Assembly: GCF_950295315.1 (NCBI RefSeq)
Contig: NC_080171.1
Location: 115,253,064-115,317,063, forward strand
Length of the DNA stretch: 64,000 nt
Source: Erinaceus europaeus
Lineage: Eukaryota; Chordata; Mammalia; Eulipotyphla; Erinaceidae
Reading direction: 5' to 3'
This document shows positions 23,549 to 32,544 of the stretch, piece after piece (the first letter of the stretch is position 1; each line of letters starts with the position of its first letter). The position numbers were made by a program, and so were the translations under genes. The notes beneath the pieces were generated by a model. It was given only the letters and a program-made list of their open reading frames with translations. It made no database searches and had not been told where the DNA came from.

Positions 23549-23608
23549 ATTCAGGGGGGTGGGTAGTGGTACACCAGGTTGACTGCACACACTACTATGT
23601 GCAAGGAC

Positions 23609-23956
23609 TGTTGTTGAGGTGGTCTGGTGTCGGGCTGCACCGCGGAGAAGAGAGCGGACGTCCAGAGCAAAGGGGTACACAGATCTTTATTATAGGATGG
23701 GGGGGAGGTTTGGTTCAGACCACGTGGAGCCAGCCAGCAATGGCCGACCACGGGGGGAGAGCAGGGAGCGAGACCTCAGAGAGGGAGAGCCGAGAGCCCA
23801 GAGAGAGCGAGGGGAGGGGTGAGGGGGCTTTTTATTGGGCGACAACCAGGGGTGACGTGTAGGGCCAGGATTGGTTGAAAGGGGGCACTCTAGGATTTAG
23901 CGAGGCATAGAAAAACCTGGGGGTGGAGACTGCATCAGAATAAGTCCTCAGCAACA
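23609..23956 (-). repeat. ERV 3' LTR (348 bp)
   Basis: Nearly identical to the 5' LTR. The only differences are A instead of G in a CpG context near 23750 and a G run two bases shorter near 23700. The polypurine tract precedes it. Confidence 0.93.
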
Positions 23957-23974
23957 TCTCCTCCTATCCCTTTA
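23957..23974 (-). other. ERV polypurine tract
   Basis: AAAGGGATAGGAGGAGA on the minus strand ends exactly at the 3' LTR border. It is the expected plus-strand primer for reverse transcription. Confidence 0.85.
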
Positions 23975-25865
23975 TATCTAAATGGACACAGTAAAGAAAA
24001 ATGGAGCATGCTTAAATGTTTTAGAGGAATGCCATGCTCAGGTGGGAAGATGTAGGACTTTCTGTGGAGGAGGGAAGGCTTAAATGGCTGCCAACCTTGT
24101 GAGATTTAAATGTCCTCCTGTGCTCAACCCCTCTTCAGAGAGAGAGACTTACCTGGAGAGACTCATCTCATAGGTTTAAGCGCAGCCTGCTCAACCATCT
24201 CTTCACAGTATCTCTACATCTTTTCTATCTTTCTATCTAGTAATTGCATAAGATGTACAAAGTCTATAAAAGACTATCATGGGGCAGAAACCTTTTGGAC
24301 ATAAGCCTAAATGACATAACAAAATAGGAAGGGACACGAAGGGGAGAAGTAAAAGTCAGTGGGGTGTGAAGGGAAGGATTGGTGTGTAAAGGAACATTCC
24401 CTGCTTGAGTGGGGAAAAGGGCAAGGGTACATAATGAGGGGGCGGCAGGAGGCATGACCCACCAAACAGAGGGGCTATTTGGCATTGTATAGTCCTCAAG
24501 GCAACAGTCTGTAAAGTCTATGAATTACTCAGGATTAGTCTATGAAAAACCAGCAGCGTGAAGGGAAATAAGCTGCTTCAAAATTGTGTAAAATGTATAT
24601 AGGGTATGTCAGAAAGTCCGATACAAGTCTCAGTCCGAAGTAGATGGCTAGGGGAGGAATTGGCAGGGGATGCAACGCTGCATGAGGGAGGTCAGCCGTT
24701 GGAATGTTGCTCTTTTGTAGATAGCTAGCTGGAACTGCCAACACGTAACAAGCAGGTCAGAAGCAGGAACAGTAACCAGGCATGAAGAAAGTTCTGTCCT
24801 TGGAATTCGTGTATCAGGTTCTTCAGATCACGTTGAGTGACATCTAGGTTTTCGGGGGGTGTGCCACGGTAGTCGTGCCATCTAGTGAGTGACGTCAGGG
24901 TGTGCAGGGGTTCAGATGGTTTTTCCGGGATTCCTGTGAAAGAAACACAAACAATCTGCTTCTCGTGGTTAATTTGAACTGGTAACAAGTTATAGGTTTG
25001 TTATAGTTGGTACCTCGATGATTATAATTGGTTTAGAATCTCTTTATGATTTATTAAAAGGTCATCTAATGTGACCTCCTGTAGCAGCCTCTACCGCAGG
25101 ATCTTGAGACCAATTTTAGCTAAAATATGTATTTTAAACAGACTCAAATTGCTTAGAGAGTTAACGCATATTCGTGACAATGATTTTAACGTTTACAGTG
25201 CCAGATTGATGCCAGATCTGTTGTGGATTAATTTCCACAAGATAGTTTACAGGGCACCTTTGGGGGCCCTTCAAAGGTGTCCTGTATATAAAATTTATAT
25301 AGTTTAGTTTTGGGAATGAATAGTCACGTTGAACATTTAGACTTTTACCTAAATAGTAAGTTACCTTAACAATTAATATTTACCTTGTCTGGTAAAAGTG
25401 TAGCTGTAGGGTTACACTTCTGACCGTTAAGTTAGTGTTACCAAACTTGAGACATACCCATAAACATTTAGTTATAACAAACTGGAGGAAAAAGAACTTT
25501 TGTTATAAAAACACATTATTTAAAAACAATTTTAAGTCTGTCTTTAGTCACACAGTTTAAGACTAAACACTTACATATATACCAATACTATATATAAAAT
25601 TCAAAAGAGGGAGAAAGAAAAAAATTTTTTTGGAATGTTTCTGGACGTCTCCAGAAACTTTGGCTGCGTCCAGCATTTTTATATAAGGCCAATAACCTTT
25701 TAGAGTACTCCAAGCAGATGGGTCATGCAAAAAAAAAGAAAAAAAATTTTGTCATTTAACACACTCATTCACAAAAACAACTGGCCAGTTATAACATAAG
25801 ACATACAGGGAAAGGGTAGGAGAGAGGTCTCTGTGAGCCAGATTTGCAGGTTCTGCCATGTCGTA
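23975..25865 (-). other. ERV 3' region without env
   Basis: About 1.9 kb between pol and the polypurine tract. Only short frames are open on the coding strand (24725-24988, 24535-24744, 24264-24485), and none resembles an envelope surface or transmembrane protein. The part at 25000-25800 is very AT-rich. The region may be the eroded place of env or untranslated sequence of an env-less lineage like IAP. Confidence 0.6.
24933..24952 (-). promoter_or_regulatory. ERV 3' region splice acceptor
   Basis: A pyrimidine-rich stretch ends TTTCACAG at 24934 on the minus strand, a strong acceptor downstream of pol in the position of an env/accessory exon. The first ATG after it opens only a 17-codon frame, so no env-like product is evident. 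Confidence 0.5.
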
Positions 25866-28532
25866 TTACGGGTCCTGGGATGTATCCTGCATCTGGTCCT
25901 CTTGTAGTATTTCTTGTTCTTCAGGAATAACAGCGCCATCCTGCGGGTATTGTCGGACATGGCGGGCAGGAACCCAGACAGGTTTAGAGAAATTTTGAGG
26001 GAAAATGCATGCGAAACCCCTTCCCATGGTCAATAATGGGTCAGGCCCTTTCCAAACTTTATCGAGTGGGTCTCTCCATTTCACCTTAATAGATGGGAGG
26101 GTAGATGGTGTTTGCCAGTGAAGAATAATAGGGGGTAAGGCTGAGTTATTGTAAATATTAAAGAGATTTAACGTAGTTAAGGCTTTTGCTAGCTGGATAT
26201 TGGGGGGATATGTTCCTCCTTTATCTTTATTTAGTTGAGCCTTCAGTGTTTGATGGGCCCTTTCGACAATGCCTTGTCCCTGTGGATTGTAGGGAATGCC
26301 CGTGGTATGAGTAATATTCCAGAGGGAACAAAAATCTTTAAATTGTTTGCTTGAAAACATAGGTGCATTGTCTGTTTTCAAAAGTAATGGGACCCCCATA
26401 ACGGCAAAACAAGAGAGCATATGGCTTACAAGCTTTTTAGCACTTTCTCCTGTCTGAGCTGTAGCCCACATAAATTTAGAAAAGGTATCAATTGAGACAA
26501 ACACATATTTTTGTTTGCCAAAGTTTGGTATGTGGGTGACATCAATTTGCCAAATAGCATTAGCTTTTAAACCTCGGGGGTTAACCCCAAGGGTCTGGAT
26601 AGCAGGTGTCTTTATGAGATTTGCACAAGAAGAGCATGTAGCAAGGATATGTTTTAACTGTGGTACAGGAACATCAGGGAATCGAGCTTGAAGGCCTTTA
26701 AGATTAACATGGGTTAGAGAGTGAAAATTAGCAGGATCAGAGACAGAGACTGGGAAAGTTCCTGTGGAGGCAAGGCGGTCAACTGCGGCATTCCCTTCGG
26801 ACAGGGAACCAGGAAGAGGGCTGTGGGAACGAAGGTGTTGAATATACAGTGGTTGGGTTCGAGAACAGAGCATAGAGGCGATTTGAATCAAGAGAGGGGA
26901 AAGTGGGTTGTCATCAATTTTCACATACGAACGAGCAAGCCATGGAAGTAAGTTAACAGTATACACACTGTCAGAAAAAAGGTTGAAGGATTCTGGTACA
27001 GCTTTTAGTGCAAGAAAAACAGCATAAAGTTCTTTGTACTGAGGGGAATTATCAGGAAGCTCAGTAAAGAGAGGTTTAGGAGATTGTTTGTCTGGGTAAT
27101 ATATAAGGGCAGCAGCTCCCCTTTTTCCGCCATCAGTAAAGATTGTAGGAGCAGAGGGAATGGGATCCCGAGAGAAAAGTTTAGGTGCTAGTAGAGGCAG
27201 AAGAGGTAAAGAAGCTATCAATTTATTAGAAGGAAAATGGTTATCTATTTGTCCTGGAAACCCCACGAAGCTTATGGCAAAGCGGGAATGATGGCGTATA
27301 AGCCACTCTGTATCTGTGAGAGAAAAGGGCAGAATGATTAAATCCGGTTCTTTCCCTAAGACCTGCACAGACCTGTTTCTCCCTTGGCGAACCATGAATG
27401 CTAACGCATCTATCTCAGTGAGGAGTCTTGGAGCTCCTCCTACTGGCGTGTGAAGCCATTCGAGAACCCCATGGTCTTGCCACAGTGCCCCTACTACTGT
27501 GGGGGTGGAGTTGAAGATTAGAAGGTTTACTGGAGAGGAGGGGGAGAATCGAACAAGGTGCATGTCCTGGACGGCCTGGTTAACCCTTTCCAGTGCCAAG
27601 GAGGCCTCGGGAGTTAACTTACGTTTTGAAGAGGGCTGTTTGTTTCCTTTCAACAGGTCAAACAGTGGTTGGAGGCAGCTTGTGGGCAGATAGAGATACT
27701 GCCTAAGCCAATTTAAATTTCCTAGAAAACTTTGTAAAGAAGCAAGAGTAAGGTTAGAAGGGAAGGTAACATTAGGTTTTAAGGGACGAATTTGCGTTAG
27801 AGAAATCTCTGAACCTAGGAAGGATATTGGAGGGATTAGCTGTATCTTCTCAGGGGCTACATTAAGGCCGCTTTTCTTTAATGCAGGAATGAGAAAATCA
27901 CGTAAGGCATAGAGATCTGTATCTGATTTTCCCCATATTAAAATATCATCTGTATAATGAAAAATATTAAGGCCCTTATGAATATATGGGACAAGGGCAG
28001 ATTTAACAGCCTCCTGACAAATTGTAGGACTATTGGCCATACCCTGGGGCAGCACCACCCATTCAAATCTGTCAGCGGGGCTGGCATTATTAATAGACGG
28101 AACAGAGAAGGCAAAACGTTTACAATCTCGCGGATGCAAGGGGATAGAGAAAAAACAATCTTGTATATCAATAGCTATGATTGGAATTCCCGTGGGAATT
28201 GCAGAAGCAAGAGGCAAACCCCTTTGGGGGGAGCCCCAGACCTGCATGGTTTTATTTATTGCACGGAGATCTTGAAGGAGGCGCCATTTTCCTGAGCGCT
28301 TTTTAATCACAAAGACAGGAGTATTCCATGGGCTTCGAGAATGACGAATGTGTCCCAAGGACAACTGCTCTCGGACGAGCTCTTTTAAAATTTTTAGCTT
28401 ATCCCTAGGTAAAGGCCACTGTTCCACCCAGACAGGCTCATTAGAAAGCCAGCTTAAGCGGGGTGTTTGGCTACGAACAGTGGCATTTAGTATTGGGGGT
28501 GCTGAATAGACCTGGTATCGCGGGAATGAGTT
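25866..28532 (-). CDS. pol: ERV Pol polyprotein (RT, RNase H, integrase), open frame
   Basis: The frame is open from just after a TAA at 28533-28535. It overlaps the end of gag-pro by 46 nt and is in the -1 frame, so it would be reached by ribosomal frameshifting. Residue numbers below count from the ATG at 28427 (853 codons). Reverse transcriptase: DIQDCFF (catalytic Asp 87), LPQGMANSP (126-134), and the active-site box YTDD at 158-161, where class II viruses normally have YMDD or YIDD. RNase H: Asp 432, Glu 466, Asp 486, Asp 550. Integrase: zinc-binding H569/H573/C598/C601; catalytic Asp 629, Asp 686 and Glu 722 with DD35E spacing; and the C-terminal WKGPDP...VWVPARHVR block typical of betaretrovirus-like integrases. 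The Thr in the RT box is the only obvious lesion. I saw no canonical slippery heptamer in the overlap. Confidence 0.92.
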   Translation of the reverse strand, partial: NSFPRYQVYSAPPILNATVRSQTPRLSWLSNEPVWVEQWPLPRDKLKILKELVREQLSLGHIRHSRSPWNTPVFVIKKRSGKWRLLQDLRAINKTMQVWGSPQRGLPLASAIPTGIPIIAIDIQDCFFSIPLHPRDCKRFAFSVPSINNASPADRFEWVVLPQGMANSPTICQEAVKSALVPYIHKGLNIFHYTDDILIWGKSDTDLYALRDFLIPALKKSGLNVAPEKIQLIPPISFLGSEISLTQIRPLKPNVTFPSNLTLASLQSFLGNLNWLRQYLYLPTSCLQPLFDLLKGNKQPSSKRKLTPEASLALERVNQAVQDMHLVRFSPSSPVNLLIFNSTPTVVGALWQDHGVLEWLHTPVGGAPRLLTEIDALAFMVRQGRNRSVQVLGKEPDLIILPFSLTDTEWLIRHHSRFAISFVGFPGQIDNHFPSNKLIASLPLLPLLAPKLFSRDPIPSAPTIFTDGGKRGAAALIYYPDKQSPKPLFTELPDNSPQYKELYAVFLALKAVPESFNLFSDSVYTVNLLPWLARSYVKIDDNPLSPLLIQIASMLCSRTQPLYIQHLRSHSPLPGSLSEGNAAVDRLASTGTFPVSVSDPANFHSLTHVNLKGLQARFPDVPVPQLKHILATCSSCANLIKTPAIQTLGVNPRGLKANAIWQIDVTHIPNFGKQKYVFVSIDTFSKFMWATAQTGESAKKLVSHMLSCFAVMGVPLLLKTDNAPMFSSKQFKDFCSLWNITHTTGIPYNPQGQGIVERAHQTLKAQLNKDKGGTYPPNIQLAKALTTLNLFNIYNNSALPPIILHWQTPSTLPSIKVKWRDPLDKVWKGPDPLLTMGRGFACIFPQNFSKPVWVPARHVRQYPQDGAVIPEEQEILQEDQMQDTSQDP

Positions 28533-30724
28533 TTACGCTCTGCAGAGGCGTCTGTGGATATCCTAACATTAAGACATTCCAGAAGATCCCTGCCCAGTAA
28601 GTTGGTGCTAATATTAGCTACCAAAGGGCGGAAGTGTCCAGTAGAACCTTCTGGGTCTTCCCACATAAGCGAGTCTCGTGTGCAAAATGCTCTTGTCATC
28701 CCTCCTATTCCATGTAAACTGGGTCCAGGGATGAGTTCCCAATCTTGGGGAACCTCTTCTTGCCTTAAAATCGTCTTTGCTGCCCCCGTGTCAATCAAAA
28801 ATTTAAAAGGAATAGTGCCAATCTTTACTGTCATAGAAGGGTGACCTTGTTCTAAAACAGGAGTGGTCCACAAAATCTCAGGCCCCGAATTTGTACCATT
28901 CAGGGGCGAACCATCTTTATGAAATTGGGACCAACAATCTCTCTTCCAATGAAACCCCTTACAACATTTTGGACAAACAGTACGTGGTCTCTGGCTCCCT
29001 GACTGAAAGCGGGGTTGCTCTGGCTGGAGGCGTGGTTTCCCTGACTGGAGGCGTGGTCGCAACTTATCAGGACATTGGTTACGCCAATGTCCTTGGCGAC
29101 CGCACTGAAAGCAGGCCCCGTTTTGCTTACGTGGGGCAACTGCATAGACCTGCGTCGTAGCGGGTGTCCCATAATTGCCTGATGTAAGCTCCTGTGTCGC
29201 TAGAATCCAATTATCTGGGTGTAGGTGTTTAAGATTAAGGCATACCTGACGGAATTGTGGTGTCATGCCTTCCCAGACAATAGAGCGCAGGAGTAGTGTG
29301 CGGACGTCAGGATTATAAACCTTTCTCTCTAAGCTTCTCTTCACCCTTGAGATGAAGCTCGCCAATGACTCATCAGAGCCTTGGTGAAAAGAGTTAATGG
29401 GAGCTGATGGATCTACATCAGGTGTGGTCACCCTTTCCCATGCTTGTGTTGCACAGATGCGTACCTGTTCAAAATAACCAGTTGGAAACCTGGCTTCTGC
29501 CTGCTGAGCTCCAGATTCATAAGCTCCTGCTCCAAACAAAGCATCAGAATTCCATTCTATCTGTTTGTTACTATTTTCCTGCGATTGCCTAGAGCACTCA
29601 TCGCGGAAACATGCCTGCCACTGAAGATAGAGAGGGTCTGGGAGTGCAGCACGAGCCAGTTCTTTCCAGTCTTGTGGTGTATTTAAATGCTGGTAAAAGC
29701 TTCTCAAAACGGACTTGGTCCATGGAGAGTGCATACCGTCCTCCCTGACTGCTTGCCTGAGCGTTCCAAGTTCTTTCGAGGAATATGGCTGCCACGGCTG
29801 AGGGTTTTGTTTAGAAGGGGCCAAGTTTACTGGGAATGTGTGGATTTGGTCCGGTGGCACGGGAGAGGGAGCTACAGAAGTGGAAAGTTCAGTAGAAACT
29901 GCTGTAGTGGCTGCAGGGGAGACTAAACGCATATCTACGGGGACGGAGCTCCCGGGGTGGACTGCACATGGTTTAAAATCCTTAAATGCTGAAAAAATAT
30001 CCTTTAGCTCTCGTATCTCAGCCACTAGATCTCTTAATGGTGATGTATCAGCAGGGGGCGGGGTCAGGGACGAGGAAGCCTCAGGCGGAGCTGAAACCGC
30101 GGCAGCAGGGGCCGGGGGCGGGGTCAGGAAAATGGAAGCTGCAGGCGGAGCTGAAACTGGGACAGCAGGGGCAGGGGCGGGGTTCAGGAACGCAGAAGCT
30201 GCAGGCAGAGTTGAAACCGCGGAGGCAGGGGCCGTGGGCGAAGCTGAAACCGGGACAGAAGGGGCAGGGTTCAGGAACGCAGGCGGAGCTGAAACCGGGA
30301 TGGAAGGGGCGGGGTTCAGGAACGCAGGCGCCTCAGGCGGAGCTGAAACGGAAGCTGAAACCGGGACGGAAGGGGCAGGGTTCAGGAACGCAGGCGGAGC
30401 TGAAACCTGAAAGGTGGAAGGGGGTGGGGTCAGAGGAGGAGCGTCCGAACACGTGTGCGTGTCTGTGGGAACGGAATTCTTGGGTTTAGCCGCTGATCGC
30501 TTAGGATGTCTAAGTCTTAAGCACATGTGATTTAACTCTCGTACCTCAGCCTCAAGGTCACTTATCCTTATGGCATACCACGTTTTACATATCTTGAAAG
30601 TGGCGACCACAGTTAAAAAAATCCAAGGGGTAGCGAAAATTAAACCTTTTATGACAGCGGGAATCTGTCCCAGGTCAAGAGATAATGACTGGGACACCTC
30701 CTCATAAAACGAGAAATTTCCCAT
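28487..30724 (-). CDS. gag-pro: ERV Gag-protease polyprotein, intact frame
   Basis: 745 codons from the ATG at 30724. I chose this ATG because MGNFS is an N-myristoylation signal. The frame stays open upstream to another ATG at 30766. In order: myristoylation site; a hydrophobic, membrane-helix-like segment at residues 27-43; a charged coiled-coil-like stretch (51-70); a Pro/Ala-rich region (about 105-225) built from repeats of an FLNPAP...VSAPP unit; capsid from about 300, with the major homology region near 447-466 (QG...E...R); two CCHC zinc knuckles (538-551 and 584-597). Next comes a retropepsin with LIDTGAAKTIL (643-653) and the flap/GRDLL motif (711-715). Gag and protease share one frame, with no dUTPase between them. 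The product would form intracellular or budding particles. No stop or frameshift interrupts it. Confidence 0.92.
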   Translation of the reverse strand: MGNFSFYEEVSQSLSLDLGQIPAVIKGLIFATPWIFLTVVATFKICKTWYAIRISDLEAEVRELNHMCLRLRHPKRSAAKPKNSVPTDTHTCSDAPPLTPPPSTFQVSAPPAFLNPAPSVPVSASVSAPPEAPAFLNPAPSIPVSAPPAFLNPAPSVPVSASPTAPASAVSTLPAASAFLNPAPAPAVPVSAPPAASIFLTPPPAPAAAVSAPPEASSSLTPPPADTSPLRDLVAEIRELKDIFSAFKDFKPCAVHPGSSVPVDMRLVSPAATTAVSTELSTSVAPSPVPPDQIHTFPVNLAPSKQNPQPWQPYSSKELGTLRQAVREDGMHSPWTKSVLRSFYQHLNTPQDWKELARAALPDPLYLQWQACFRDECSRQSQENSNKQIEWNSDALFGAGAYESGAQQAEARFPTGYFEQVRICATQAWERVTTPDVDPSAPINSFHQGSDESLASFISRVKRSLERKVYNPDVRTLLLRSIVWEGMTPQFRQVCLNLKHLHPDNWILATQELTSGNYGTPATTQVYAVAPRKQNGACFQCGRQGHWRNQCPDKLRPRLQSGKPRLQPEQPRFQSGSQRPRTVCPKCCKGFHWKRDCWSQFHKDGSPLNGTNSGPEILWTTPVLEQGHPSMTVKIGTIPFKFLIDTGAAKTILRQEEVPQDWELIPGPSLHGIGGMTRAFCTRDSLMWEDPEGSTGHFRPLVANISTNLLGRDLLECLNVRISTDASAERKTHSRDTRSIQHPQY

Positions 30725-30764
30725 AGTGGAGGGAAACGCGGGGCCACAGAAGTGGGCGGATGCC

Positions 30765-30773
30765 ACTTACCTG
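30765..30773 (-). promoter_or_regulatory. ERV leader splice donor
   Basis: CAG|GTAAGT on the minus strand is a perfect consensus 5' splice site. It sits between the primer site and the gag start, where retroviruses place the donor for subgenomic RNA. Confidence 0.7.
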
Positions 30774-30819
30774 CGTCTGGGCGGTTTCGGAGACCTCAGG
30801 CCGGGCGTGGTGTGGGTAT

Positions 30820-30837
30820 GGAACACGATGGGCGCCA
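30820..30837 (-). other. ERV primer-binding site, lysine-tRNA-like
   Basis: Two bases after the 5' LTR the minus strand reads TGGCGCCCATCGTGTTCC. The first nine bases match the primer site used by lysine-tRNA-primed retroviruses. The second half is less conserved, so the exact isoacceptor is uncertain. Confidence 0.7.
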
Positions 30838-30839
30838 GA

Positions 30840-31189
30840 TGTTGTTGAGGTGGTCTGGTGTCGGGCTGCACCGCGGAGAAGAGAGCGGACGTCCAGAGCA
30901 AAGGGGTACACAGATCTTTATTATAGGATGGGGGGGGGAGGTTTGGTTCAGACCACGTGGAGCCAGCCAGCAATGGCCGACCGCGGGGGGAGAGCAGGGA
31001 GCGAGACCTCAGAGAGGGAGAGCCGAGAGCCCAGAGAGAGCGAGGGGAGGGGTGAGGGGGCTTTTTATTGGGCGACAACCAGGGGTGACGTGTAGGGCCA
31101 GGATTGGTTGAAAGGGGGCACTCTAGGATTTAGCGAGGCATAGAAAAACCTGGGGGTGGAGACTGCATCAGAATAAGTCCTCAGCAACA
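30840..31189 (-). repeat. ERV 5' LTR (350 bp)
   Basis: It begins TGTTGCTGAGG and ends CAACAACA when read on the minus strand. Reading in that direction there is a CCAAT box (31103-31107), a CRE-like ACGTCA, an A/T box AATAAAAAG near 31062-31070 that can serve as TATA, and AATAAA at 30917-30922 as polyadenylation signal. This makes the usual U3-R-U5 order. The right border abuts the AAGGAC duplication. Confidence 0.93.
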
Positions 31190-31265
31190 AAGGACCTAGG
31201 TTCAAGCCCTGTCTCCACCTGTAGGGTGGAAGCTTCATGAGTAGTAAAGCTGTGTTGCAGGTGTC

Positions 31266-31470
31266 TCTTCCTTTTTTAAAAAAATTATTTATTCCCTTTT
31301 GTTGCCTTTGTTTTATTGTTGTAGTTATTATTGATGCCATTGTTGGATAGGACAGAGAGAAATGGAGAGGAGGGGAAGACAGAGAGGGGGAGAGAAAGAC
31401 AGACACCTGCAGACCTGCTGCACCGGTCCTTGCGCCACGTACGCTTAACCCGCTGTGCCACCACCCTGCT
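31266..31470 (-). repeat. SINE type A, internally deleted (reverse)
   Basis: Reversed tail and body. The reversed head follows directly after GCAGACCTGCTGCACCGG, so the usual middle (second part of the tRNA-related region) is missing. TCTTCCTTT on both sides is the likely target duplication. Confidence 0.8.
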
Positions 31471-31529
31471 CCCTCTTCCTTTCTATTTTCCCTTTCCCTC
31501 TCAAGTCCTTGTATCTATAAAAAGGGGGG

Positions 31530-32218
31530 GGGCACACTAGGGAAAGAGAGAGGCAGGCTGGGAGTATGGCTCGACCTGCCAACGCCCATGTCCAGTGGAG
31601 AAGCAATTACAGAAGCCAGACCTTCCACCTTCTGCACCCCATAATGATCCTGGGTCCATGCTCCCAGAGGGATAAAGAACAGGGAAGCTTTCGGGAGCCA
31701 GGCAGTGCAGTGGGTTAAGCGCATGTGGCACAAAGAGCAAGGACTGGCATAAGGATCCCGGTTCAAGCCCCCGGCTCCCCACCTGCAGGGGAGTCGCTTC
31801 ACAGGCGGTGAAGGTCTGCAAGTGTCTTTCTCTCCCCCTCTCTGTCTTCCCCTCCTCTCTCCATTTCTCTTTGTCCTATCCAACAACGATGATAACAATA
31901 AAACAAGGGCAACAAAAGGGAATAATTTTAAAAAAAAAGAAATAGCTTTTATATGTAATATGTCACGTCTTATAAGACTTCCCAAGCAGTCTGAGTCAGT
32001 TGAGTCCCCTGAGAGGTGAGATGTGATTCAGAGGTATTTAGAATCAAATAGAAGATACATCTCAATCACTTCCCGAGCCAACCAAACAAACAAAAGAATA
32101 GGGAAGCTTTCAAGGGAGGAGAGGGGATACGCAGTTCTGGTGGTGGGAGTTGTGTGGAATTGTGCCCTCTTATCCTATGGTCTTGTCGATATTTCCATTT
32201 TATAAATAAATTTTAGAA
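31530..32218 (+). repeat. L1 3'UTR fragment interrupted by a SINE unit
   Basis: Parts at 31530-31692 and 32112-32218 form one L1 3'UTR (CACTAGGGAAAGAGAGAGG... then AAGGGAGGAGAGGGGATACG...ATAAATAAATTTTAG). Confidence 0.75.
31693..32096 (+). mobile_element. SINE type A with about 160 bp of extra 3' sequence
   Basis: A type A SINE (31693-31940) is followed by some 155 bp of unique sequence ending ACCAAACAAACAAAAG. The whole unit, not only the SINE, is bracketed by AACAGGGAAGCTTTC (31678-31692) and AATAGGGAAGCTTTC (32097-32111). This looks like a 3' transduction. Confidence 0.7.
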
Positions 32219-32221
32219 AAC

Positions 32222-32495
32222 AGGCCAGGTGGTGGTGCACCTGATTGAGTGCACATATTACAACATGCAAGGACCCAGGGTCAAACCTCTGGTCCCCTCT
32301 TGTGGAGGGGGGGAGGAGCTTCACAAGGGGTGAAGCAGTGCTAGGTGTCCATCTCTTTCCCTCTGTCTCCCCCTTCTCAGTTTCTTTTTGTCTCTAATAA
32401 ACGAATAAATGCATTTTTTTAAAGGAAAAAAAAAAGGCCACTAGGAGCAGTGGATTTGCAATGCACGAACCAAGCCCCACTGATAATCCTGGCAA
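32222..32495 (+). repeat. SINE type B, long form
   Basis: CAGGCCAGGTGGTGGTGCACC head, and the 3' part GAGCAGTGGATTTGC...CCCCACTGATAATCCTGG. Confidence 0.85.
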
Positions 32496-32544
32496 TGATA
32501 TATATATATTTTCTTTCTTCTCCTCCTCCTCCTCCTCCTTCTTC

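Larger units (their letters stand above)
23609..31189 (-). mobile_element. Full-length class II endogenous retrovirus (IAP/betaretrovirus-like), env-less
   Basis: A complete 7.58-kb provirus in reverse orientation: 5' LTR (right), primer site, leader with splice donor, gag-pro, pol, about 1.9 kb without a recognisable env, polypurine tract, 3' LTR (left). It is flanked by the 6-bp duplication AAGGAC (23603-23608 and 31190-31195), the size typical of betaretrovirus-type integrases. The two LTRs differ by one substitution and a 2-nt change in a G run, so the insertion is recent. It landed inside an older type B SINE. Gag and Pol carry class II signatures, and there is no dUTPase. Confidence 0.95.
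23555..31525 (+). repeat. SINE type B split by the ERV and by a SINE A
   Basis: Parts at 23555-23608 (GGGTGGGTAGTGGTACACC...GTGCAAGGAC), 31190-31265 (AAGGACCTAGGTTCAAGCCC...) and about 31471-31515 (CTCTTCCTTTCTATTTTCCC). It was the landing site for the provirus. Confidence 0.8.

Noticed and set aside
24264..24988. env remnants after pol
   Set aside because: The three short frames have no signal peptide/SU/TM layout, furin site or fusion peptide. I therefore call the region env-less rather than naming env fragments.
29838..30410. 190-codon plus-strand frame rich in Gly/Ala/Glu
   Set aside because: Antisense shadow of the Pro/Ala repeat region of ERV gag.
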